Source: an uncultured Veillonella sp.
GTDB lineage: Bacteria; Bacillota; Negativicutes; Veillonellales; Veillonellaceae
DNA: 13,086 nt
NCBI GenBank assembly: GCA_900549845.1
Contig: URPT01000035.1
Coordinates: 1 to 13,086, forward strand
Direction: 5' to 3'
Part shown: in pieces, positions 6,197-12,437 of the stretch
Layout of the letters: every line of letters begins with the position of its first letter
How positions within the stretch are numbered: position 1 is the first letter of the stretch
Position numbers and translations under genes: made by a program
Notes under the pieces: model-generated
The model's database searches: none
What the model was told of the DNA's origin: nothing
Seen by the model: the letters and a program-made list of their open reading frames with translations, nothing else

Positions 6197-7195
6197 TTAT
6201 GATACTTCAATTTTAATATCTCGTCCCATCAATTCAGCTAATGCCAAAGCTGGAGATTTTTCTTCATATAAAACTTCATATAAAGCCTTAGTTATAGGCA
6301 TTTCAATATGATGTTCACAGGCCATCTTATAAACAATGTCCGTAGCAAAAAAGCCTTCTACAACCATATTCGTATGATTAATGATATAGTCCATTGTTTT
6401 TCCATCTGCTAATTGTTGACCAGCGGCTCGGTTACGGCCATGTGGACTCATACAAGTGGCAATCAAATCCCCCATACCAGCAAGGCCAGCATAAGTTTCC
6501 TTTTGCGCCCCTAAGGCTACACCAAAACGAGTCATCTCATGTAAACCACGTGTTAAGAGTAAGGCTTTACAGTTATCACCTAACTTTAATCCGTCAACGA
6601 TCCCTGCGGCAAGAGCAATAATATTCTTCGTAGCCCCAGCTAATTCAACACCAGTAATATCGGTATTTGCATAAATCCTAAAGTTTTGACTACATAATGT
6701 TTTCTGTAACATAGTGGCCACTTCAAGATTTTCTGTACTCAATACAGAGGCAGCAGGCAAATCACGACCAATTTCCTCAGCATGATTTGGACCAGATAAA
6801 ACTGCGAGATTACATCCTACAGGGCCTAGAACCTCTCGCATAACTGTAGTCAATAACTTGCCAGTAGTACGTTCTACACCTTTTGAGCAAAGTATATAGG
6901 ATTGTTCTTTATGCGCATATGGTTTAAGAGACTCTAAGCTAGTGCGTACATGTACAGACGGTGTAACCATTAGAACGATATCAGCCGCATTGATACAAGT
7001 AGCAAGATCTGAGCTATATAGTAATTCCTTTGGTAATGTTACACCTGGTAAGTACTCTTTATTCTCTAAATCTTCTGCTAATTGTTTAGCAAATTCTGGG
7101 CGTCGACAATATAAAGTTGTAGTATTTCCAGCTAATACGGATTTAATAGCAAGAGCAGTACCCCAGCTACCAGAGCCGACAACAACAACATTCAT
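6197..7195 (-). CDS. gpsA: NAD(P)H-dependent glycerol-3-phosphate dehydrogenase
   Basis: GpsA reduces dihydroxyacetone phosphate to sn-glycerol-3-phosphate, the backbone precursor of phospholipids, in the cytoplasm. The 332-aa protein has the Rossmann dinucleotide motif GSGSWGTALA at 7-16. CSKG with the conserved Lys is at 103-106, LSGPNHAEEI at 133-142, and ELAGATKNIIALAAGI, holding the catalytic Lys, near 190. GLAGMGDLIATC is at about 237-248, followed by the substrate-binding 'SPHGRNR'. The ATG at 7195 lies 3 nt after the plsY stop, with an AAAGGA-type Shine-Dalgarno inside the end of plsY. Its product is the acyl acceptor of PlsY, encoded next to it, so the pair forms a functional unit. 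It ends with TAA. Confidence 0.98.
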   Translation of the reverse strand: MNVVVVGSGSWGTALAIKSVLAGNTTTLYCRRPEFAKQLAEDLENKEYLPGVTLPKELLYSSDLATCINAADIVLMVTPSVHVRTSLESLKPYAHKEQSYILCSKGVERTTGKLLTTVMREVLGPVGCNLAVLSGPNHAEEIGRDLPAASVLSTENLEVATMLQKTLCSQNFRIYANTDITGVELAGATKNIIALAAGIVDGLKLGDNCKALLLTRGLHEMTRFGVALGAQKETYAGLAGMGDLIATCMSPHGRNRAAGQQLADGKTMDYIINHTNMVVEGFFATDIVYKMACEHHIEMPITKALYEVLYEEKSPALALAELMGRDIKIEVS

Positions 7196-7198
7196 AGA

Positions 7199-7795
7199 TT
7201 AATCCTTTTTGATACGTTCTACTTTTAACTCATTACCTGCTAGTAAACGTTTAATATTATCCCAATGTCGAACAATAACAAATAAAGCTGCCAAAGCGCC
7301 AAAGCCTACGAACCAATAAGATTCTCCTGTAAAATACATTAAAATTGGTACTAAAGCTGCTGCTATAATAGATCCTAGTGATACGAGCTTAGTAAAATAG
7401 ACAATCACGCCCCATACCAAGAAGGCAATCAAAGCCACTAATGGTGATAAAGCAATTAGAACTCCTAGTCCTGTAGCTACCCCACGACCACCTTTAAAGC
7501 CTAAGAAAATAGACCAGTTATGGCCCATCATAGCAAGGATACCACCTAAGATCATATACATAGGTCCATAAGAGGACAACAATACAACCCCAGCTGCCCC
7601 TTTTAAAGCATCACAGAGAAATACTGGTAATGCAGCTTTTAGACCTATAACGCGATACGTATTAGTAGCACCTATATTTTTAGAACCGTATTGACGTACA
7701 TCTGTATTAAAGAAGGTCTTGCCAATAATTAGGCCACTAGGAATTGAACCAATAAGGTATGCCAACACAGCATATACAATAATCATAATATCCAT
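7199..7795 (-). CDS. plsY: Glycerol-3-phosphate acyltransferase PlsY (acyl-phosphate dependent)
   Basis: PlsY is an inner-membrane enzyme that transfers an acyl group from acyl-phosphate (made by PlsX, not in this window) to glycerol-3-phosphate, giving lysophosphatidate. The 198-aa protein has several hydrophobic segments (about 5-25, 55-75, 80-98, 110-135, 140-175). The three family motifs are present: GSKNIGATN (37-45), GHNWSIFLGFKGGRGVAT (91-108) and RHWDNIKRLLAG (176-187). The start codon overlaps the der stop by one base (TAATG at 7797-7793), and I see no good Shine-Dalgarno upstream. Translation therefore probably depends on ribosomes ending der. A Met at residue 4 is an alternative but has no better site. 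The next gene, gpsA, supplies its substrate. Confidence 0.97.
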   Translation of the reverse strand: MDIMIIVYAVLAYLIGSIPSGLIIGKTFFNTDVRQYGSKNIGATNTYRVIGLKAALPVFLCDALKGAAGVVLLSSYGPMYMILGGILAMMGHNWSIFLGFKGGRGVATGLGVLIALSPLVALIAFLVWGVIVYFTKLVSLGSIIAAALVPILMYFTGESYWFVGFGALAALFVIVRHWDNIKRLLAGNELKVERIKKD

Positions 7796-9129
7796 TAGTC
7801 TTCATCATCTCGTTTCTTACCACGCAATACTAAACGAATTGGTGTTCCTTCAAAACCGAAAGACTCACGCAATCTATTTTCTAAGAAACGCATATATGAG
7901 AAGTGAATTAACTCTGGTTCATTTACAAACAAAATAAATGTAGGTGGTTTAACACTAGCTTGCGTCATATAGTAAATTTTTGGAATTCTGCCATTACGAG
8001 AAGGTACAGGATTTACTGTTTGAGCATCTTGTAACAATTGATTTAATGTACCTGTAGACACGCGACGATATTGTTGTTCAGATACAAACTTAAGCATATC
8101 TGCTAAACGGTGTATACGTTGTTTTGTAAGTGCTGAAGCAAATAGAATTGGAGCAAATTGCAAGAAACCTAATTCATCATAAATATCTTCAGTAAAGCGC
8201 AATGTTGTTTTGTCATCTTTTTCAATAAGATCCCATTTATTAACAACAATAATTACACCCTTGCCTGCTTCATAAGCATAGCCAGCAATTTTCTTATCTT
8301 GTTCTGTAACACCATCTTGCGCATCAAGAACAAGAACGACGATATCTGAACGGTCTACAGAGCGCAAGGAACGAACAATACTATATCGTTCAACAGCTTC
8401 TTCGATTTTAGACTTACGACGCATACCTGCTGTGTCAATAAGAACAAACTTTTGATCGCCATGAGTCCAATATGTATCGATAGAGTCACGTGTTGTGCCT
8501 GCTACATCAGATACGATTACACGATCTTGACCCAATAAGGCATTAGTCAAAGAAGATTTGCCTACATTAGGACGACCAATAACTGCGACATGAATGGTAT
8601 CTTCGTCATCAACATTTGTCCCAACTGGAGGGAAATGTTTAACCGTATCATCTAATAAGTCGCCTAAATTCATTAAGTTCTTAGCGGAAATACCGATAGG
8701 ATCACCTAAGCCAAGATTGTAGAATTCATAAATATTAGGTTCCTGATTAACACTGTCAATTTTGTTAACAACTAATACTACAGGTTTACCACTAGCACGT
8801 AAGATATTAGCTACCTCTTCATCAGCAGGTACAATACCTTGTTTGCCATCTACCACAAATAAGATTACATCTGCCTCTTCAATAGCCAATTCAGCTTGTA
8901 ATCGCATCATCTTAGGAATGACATGACTATTATCTGTAATAAATTCGATGCCGCCTGTATCGATCATTGTAAATTCACGATTTAACCACTCTGCGTCAAA
9001 GTAAATACGATCCCGTGTTACACCAGGGATATCTTCAACGATAGAGATCCGTTTATTAACAATGGCATTAAAAAGTGTAGATTTCCCTACATTTGGACGA
9101 CCTACAACGGCCACTAATGGTTTTGCCAT
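7795..9129 (-). CDS. der: Ribosome biogenesis GTPase Der (EngA)
   Basis: Der is an essential GTPase with two tandem G domains that acts in 50S subunit maturation. At 444 aa it has the usual size. Domain 1 has the P-loop GRPNVGKST at 10-18, DTGG at 57-60 and NKID at 122-125. Domain 2 has GRPNVGKSS at 185-193, DTAGMRRK at 232-239 and NKWD at 297-300. A KH-like RNA-binding domain follows (about 350-440), with 'RIPKIYYMTQ' and 'PPTFILFVN' typical of the family. The charged tail KKRDDED ends the protein. The ATG at 9129 has a GAGGTG Shine-Dalgarno at 9135-9140. It is first in der–plsY–gpsA, a pairing of ribosome assembly with phospholipid synthesis that also occurs in other Firmicutes. A candidate promoter lies just after the preceding operon's terminator. 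Confidence 0.98.
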   Translation of the reverse strand: MAKPLVAVVGRPNVGKSTLFNAIVNKRISIVEDIPGVTRDRIYFDAEWLNREFTMIDTGGIEFITDNSHVIPKMMRLQAELAIEEADVILFVVDGKQGIVPADEEVANILRASGKPVVLVVNKIDSVNQEPNIYEFYNLGLGDPIGISAKNLMNLGDLLDDTVKHFPPVGTNVDDEDTIHVAVIGRPNVGKSSLTNALLGQDRVIVSDVAGTTRDSIDTYWTHGDQKFVLIDTAGMRRKSKIEEAVERYSIVRSLRSVDRSDIVVLVLDAQDGVTEQDKKIAGYAYEAGKGVIIVVNKWDLIEKDDKTTLRFTEDIYDELGFLQFAPILFASALTKQRIHRLADMLKFVSEQQYRRVSTGTLNQLLQDAQTVNPVPSRNGRIPKIYYMTQASVKPPTFILFVNEPELIHFSYMRFLENRLRESFGFEGTPIRLVLRGKKRDDED

Positions 9130-9165
9130 GGTTTCACCTCATTATCTAATCTAATACATTACTAT

Positions 9166-9195
9166 ATTTTATCATATTCTACGTATAGTACGCAA
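9166..9195 (-). promoter_or_regulatory. Candidate promoter of der–plsY–gpsA
   Basis: On the minus strand TTGCGT (9195-9190) and TAAAAT (9171-9166) are spaced 18 bp apart. The -35 hexamer overlaps the end of the T-tract of the upstream terminator. Transcription would start near 9159, about 30 nt before the der ATG. The -35 match is poor (3 of 6) and the -10 good (5 of 6); the position after a terminator raises plausibility. Confidence 0.4.
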
Positions 9196-9228
9196 AAAGG
9201 CTAACCAAGGAAACCTTGGTTAGCCTTT
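9196..9228 (-). terminator. Intrinsic terminator after ispH–rpsA
   Basis: A perfect 15-bp stem (9196-9210 with 9214-9228) with a 3-nt loop is followed on the minus strand by TTTTT. It lies 15 nt beyond the TAA of the ispH–rpsA gene and ends the operon. On the plus strand the trailing T-tract is short, and no plus-strand gene is nearby, so it serves the minus strand. Confidence 0.92.
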
Positions 9229-9243
9229 ATATTAGACAATGAA

Positions 9244-11142
9244 TTATTCAGCGTCTTCTGCAGTTTCTTTTGCTTCCATCAATTCAGTTAAAGCCAAGCC
9301 CAATTTCTTTTCATCTTTGTTAAGAGAAATGATTTTAACTTCAACTTCTTGACCACGGTTTAAGTAATCTTCAACTTTCGCATTACGTTGTTTTGTAATT
9401 TGAGAAATGTGAAGTAAACCTTGGATGTCGTCGTTAACAGCTACGAATGCACCATAAGCTACCAAACGAACAACTTTACCGTTGATAACATCGCCAACGT
9501 GCAATGTTTCTTCAGCTACGTCCCATGGGCTCTTAGATAAAGCTTTTAAGGACAAGGATAATTTGTTGCTTTCAGCGTCGAAGGATTGTAATTTAACTTC
9601 GATTTCTTGACCAACGGAAAGAACATCTTCCACTTTTTTAATTTTTTGCCAAGAAATGTCGGAAATGTGAAGTAAACCTTCAATACCGCCGATATCTACG
9701 AAAGCACCATAAGGCATGATTTTACGAACGATACCTTTATAGTTGTCGCCAACGTTGATGTTTTTCAATGCTTCAGCTAATTTAGCTTGACGTTCTACTT
9801 CCAATACTGCACGACGGGAAAGAACCAAACGGTTTTTCTTTTCGTCGATTTCAAGTACTTTAGCTTCGAATTCTGTACCAACCAAGTTGTCCAAGGATTT
9901 TACGAAATGAACATCACCTTGGGACAATGGAATGAAACCACGAAGGGATTTAACTGTTACTACCAAACCTGCTGGGATAGCATCAATACCTTTACATACG
10001 ATAGCTTCATCTTTTTCTTGTGCTTCGATAACATATTGCCAATCTTCATCTTTAGCCAAGCGAGTCATGGAAAGATAAATAGGATTATCTTCTTTGATGT
10101 GGTTCATGATAACTGCTTTAATTTCATCACCATTTTTCAACACATCTTTGGCAGATTCTGGTGCTGGATAAGAAATTTCAGTTCTGTTCAAAATGGCTTC
10201 AGTTTTGTAGCCAAAAGATACATATGCGCGTTCATCTTCAACTTGAACTACTGTACCTTCTACAACGTTCCCTTTCTTAAATTCTTCTTGACCTTCTGCT
10301 GCTAATAATTCTGCAAAATCTTTCATTGTCTCAATGACCTCCTTAATAATCCAGTCGGGAGTCGATGCTCCTGCTGTAACTCCTACCGTCTGTACTCGGT
10401 TAAACCATTCCAGTTGTAATTCAGTAGAAGTTTCAATGTGATATGTTGTACATCCAACGTCACGACAAACCTCTGCCAATCGGTTTGTATTGCCGCTGTT
10501 CTTACCGCCTATCACTATCATAAGATCTACATTACGTGCTAAGTCAACGGCAGAGTTCTGTCGTTCTTGCGTTGCATTGCATATCGTTTTGAAAATCTTA
10601 AGATTCTTAGATTTTTTCTCTAATATCTCTATTATACTGTTAAATTTGAATTGTGAAAAGGTAGTTTGTACAACAACGCCCATTTTTTCCACAATTTGTA
10701 GTTTTTCAGCGGATTCTTCATCTTCGATGATTATTCCTTTGTTATTTGCCCATAAGTTAATACTTTTGACCTCAGGATGGTTTTTTTCACCTAAAATCAC
10801 CAATGTCATACCATCTTCAATGACAGACTTAGCATCTTGTTGCGCTTTTTTTACATGAGGACATGTAGCATCTAAAATATGTAAACCCTTTTCTTCGGCT
10901 TCAGCATAAATAGCAGGGCCTACACCATGAGATCTAATAATCATAGTTCCTTCATCGATATCAGCAACCTCTTGAATGGGGCTTACACCTTTACTTTCTA
11001 AGCGCCCTACAACTTGAGGATTGTGAATGATAGGACCTAATGTATAACTTTTACCATCACTATTGGCAGCCTCATCAGCCATTTCAACAGCTCGTTTTAC
11101 GCCATAGCAAAAGCCGTGGTTTTCAGCCAAAATTATTTCCAT
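9244..11142 (-). CDS. ispH: IspH–ribosomal protein S1 fusion (4-hydroxy-3-methylbut-2-enyl diphosphate reductase / S1 RNA-binding protein)
   Basis: Two proteins are joined in 632 aa. Residues 1 to about 275 are IspH, the iron-sulfur enzyme of the last MEP-pathway step, which reduces HMBPP to IPP and DMAPP. The three cluster cysteines are present (Cys12, Cys94, Cys188), with HNP (40-42), RSHG (70-73), GEKNHPEV (118-125), QTTFS (159-163) and NTNRLAE (218-224). Residues about 288-620 contain four S1 RNA-binding domains (roughly 290-362, 378-444, 464-534, 547-618). The last two carry YGAFV and GLLHIS. E. coli S1 has six domains, so this is a short S1. The fusion is a known Clostridia/Negativicutes arrangement. 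ATG at 11142 follows GAGGAG at 11148-11153 and overlaps the end of plsC by 10 bp. A perfect Shine-Dalgarno-like site precedes Met273 at the junction, so free S1 may also be made. Confidence 0.96.
   Translation of the reverse strand: MEIILAENHGFCYGVKRAVEMADEAANSDGKSYTLGPIIHNPQVVGRLESKGVSPIQEVADIDEGTMIIRSHGVGPAIYAEAEEKGLHILDATCPHVKKAQQDAKSVIEDGMTLVILGEKNHPEVKSINLWANNKGIIIEDEESAEKLQIVEKMGVVVQTTFSQFKFNSIIEILEKKSKNLKIFKTICNATQERQNSAVDLARNVDLMIVIGGKNSGNTNRLAEVCRDVGCTTYHIETSTELQLEWFNRVQTVGVTAGASTPDWIIKEVIETMKDFAELLAAEGQEEFKKGNVVEGTVVQVEDERAYVSFGYKTEAILNRTEISYPAPESAKDVLKNGDEIKAVIMNHIKEDNPIYLSMTRLAKDEDWQYVIEAQEKDEAIVCKGIDAIPAGLVVTVKSLRGFIPLSQGDVHFVKSLDNLVGTEFEAKVLEIDEKKNRLVLSRRAVLEVERQAKLAEALKNINVGDNYKGIVRKIMPYGAFVDIGGIEGLLHISDISWQKIKKVEDVLSVGQEIEVKLQSFDAESNKLSLSLKALSKSPWDVAEETLHVGDVINGKVVRLVAYGAFVAVNDDIQGLLHISQITKQRNAKVEDYLNRGQEVEVKIISLNKDEKKLGLALTELMEAKETAEDAE
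10324..10345 (-). promoter_or_regulatory. Internal Shine-Dalgarno-like site and in-frame ATG at the IspH/S1 junction
   Basis: The minus strand reads TAAGGAGGT (10345-10337), then 10 nt to an in-frame ATG (10326-10324) encoding Met273, which lies exactly between the last IspH element and the first S1 domain. Initiation there would give a 360-aa four-domain S1 protein. The same bases encode Lys-Glu-Val, common in this part of IspH, so chance is possible, and the spacing is slightly long. No expression evidence is available from sequence. Confidence 0.4.
10631..10659 (-). promoter_or_regulatory. Candidate internal promoter within the ispH half
   Basis: TTTTCA (10659-10654, 4 of 6) and a perfect TATAAT (10636-10631) are spaced exactly 17 bp apart on the minus strand. 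Predicted transcription from about 10624 would yield a leader of about 300 nt before the internal ATG at 10326. It lies in coding sequence of an AT-rich genome, so it is only a weak call. Confidence 0.22.
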
Positions 11143-11753
11143 AAAGTCTCCTCTATACGATTTTCATGATACGAATCTATCATGCGTTGAATTTCACCTT
11201 TCACACGATCATTAACTTCTTTTATTGCTTCCGGTGTAGGCTTTGCTTTACTTACAGGAACTTGTTTACCAATAATACATGCGACTTGATTTTTCTTCAT
11301 ATTATGAGATCCAATAATCGCAACTGGTGTAATGCCAATACCTGTACGCAACGCAATGGATGCGGCTCCGTCATGGAATCTACCAAGTTTTCCACTCTTT
11401 TGTCGATTTCCTTCGGCAAATATACCTAGCACCTTATTATCTTTCAATAAACCTAATGCATGACGTATAGCTACCTTATCGATGGCTCCACGGTTTAGAG
11501 GAAACGCACCAAGCCAAGTACAGAAAAATCGAGAAATAGGATTTACAAATAACTCCTGCTTTGCCATAAAGTGCACATGTCTTGGTAATGCATACCCACA
11601 AATTGGTGGATCATTATTACTCAAATGATTTGGTACAACAATAACGGGACCTTCCATAGGGAAGTTATCACGACCGTATACCTTTAATCCATATCCGACT
11701 TTATAACGCAACCAAAAGGCAGTACGCCAAAGCCATGTAGAAAATTTATTCAT
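11133..11753 (-). CDS. plsC: 1-acyl-sn-glycerol-3-phosphate acyltransferase (PlsC family)
   Basis: PlsC acylates the 2-position of lysophosphatidate to make phosphatidate at the membrane. The 206-aa protein has the catalytic HX4D motif as NHLSNND (42-48). GAFPLNRG (82-89), FAEGNRQ (112-118; motif III is usually EGTR) and ITPVAIIGS (141-149) follow. The N-terminus is amphipathic and hydrophobic (FSTWLWRTAFWLRYKVG), suiting membrane association, with no clear signal peptide. ATG at 11753 follows the cmk TAA by 1 nt, with GGAG at 11765-11768, 11 nt upstream and rather distant. Its end overlaps ispH by 10 bp. PlsY and GpsA, the two preceding steps, are encoded in the neighbouring operon. Substrate choice cannot be read from sequence; Lys/Arg-rich PlsC relatives acting on other lysolipids are possible. 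Confidence 0.92.
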   Translation of the reverse strand: MNKFSTWLWRTAFWLRYKVGYGLKVYGRDNFPMEGPVIVVPNHLSNNDPPICGYALPRHVHFMAKQELFVNPISRFFCTWLGAFPLNRGAIDKVAIRHALGLLKDNKVLGIFAEGNRQKSGKLGRFHDGAASIALRTGIGITPVAIIGSHNMKKNQVACIIGKQVPVSKAKPTPEAIKEVNDRVKGEIQRMIDSYHENRIEETLWK

Positions 11754-11754
11754 C

Positions 11755-12429
11755 TTAGATTCGCTCCTGTACTAGATGCAATATATGTTTCACTGTTTCA
11801 TCAAATGTCATATTACTAGAATCCACAACAATGGCATCCTCAACACATACAAGTGGAGATTCATCACGATTTTTATCCATTTCATCGCGACTTTCTACGT
11901 TCTTTTTAATGTCTTCTAATGGTTGCTCATTAGAAGTACCTTGAACTTCAAGCCATCTACGTTTAGCTCGTGCATCTACAGAAGCAGTTAAATATATTTT
12001 CAATTCTGCATTCGGTAATACAACAGAACCTATATCACGACCATCTAAAATAACACCACCAACAGCTGCCATTGCTTGTTGACGTTCAACTAAGTATTCA
12101 CGTACTCCTTTATAAGAAGCAATGGTTGATACATTTTCATTGATTTGTTGTTGTCGAATTAAATCAGTTACATCTTGACCTTTTACATACACTTTACAAG
12201 CACTTGCCGTAGGCTCTAGTGTTAAATCTAATGAAGGGAGTAAAGCCTCAACCTCCTTTTGATTGTTAACATCTACATGACTATCAAGGACAGCCCATGT
12301 AACACCTCGATACATAGCACCTGTATCAATATATAAATAACCTAATTCATTAGCCACTACTTTTGAAATACTACTTTTACCAGCCCCTGCAGGACCATCA
12401 ATAGCAATGGCAATTTTTTTAGTATTCAT
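11755..12429 (-). CDS. cmk: Cytidylate kinase
   Basis: Cmk phosphorylates CMP and dCMP to the diphosphates using ATP. The 224-aa protein has the P-loop GPAGAGKSS at 12-20 and YIDTGAMYRG at 33-42. DGRDIGSVV, the CMP-binding motif, is at 129-137. A lid region with RAKRRWLEV and then ESRDEMDKNRDESPL follows, matching the family's R..D..R..SPL pattern. The ATG at 12429 has an AGAGG Shine-Dalgarno at 12435-12439 that overlaps the TAG stop of the preceding flavoprotein gene. One base separates its stop from the plsC start. The order cmk–plsC–ispH/rpsA is conserved in Clostridia-like genomes. No odd residues seen. Confidence 0.98.
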   Translation of the reverse strand: MNTKKIAIAIDGPAGAGKSSISKVVANELGYLYIDTGAMYRGVTWAVLDSHVDVNNQKEVEALLPSLDLTLEPTASACKVYVKGQDVTDLIRQQQINENVSTIASYKGVREYLVERQQAMAAVGGVILDGRDIGSVVLPNAELKIYLTASVDARAKRRWLEVQGTSNEQPLEDIKKNVESRDEMDKNRDESPLVCVEDAIVVDSSNMTFDETVKHILHLVQERI

Positions 12430-12437
12430 AATAACCT

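Noticed and set aside
6184..6207. Terminator at the end of gpsA
   Set aside because: Only 7 A/T-rich pairs with a 10-nt loop, partly in the gpsA coding end; mentioned with the rsmD promoter but too weak to call separately.
9787..10305. Long plus-strand open frame opposite the S1 domains
   Set aside because: It is a mirror of a highly biased coding sequence: very rich in Phe and Cys, no Shine-Dalgarno, no recognisable domain. The same holds for plus-strand frames at 42-353, 10490-10858, 6394-6621 and 11166-11429.
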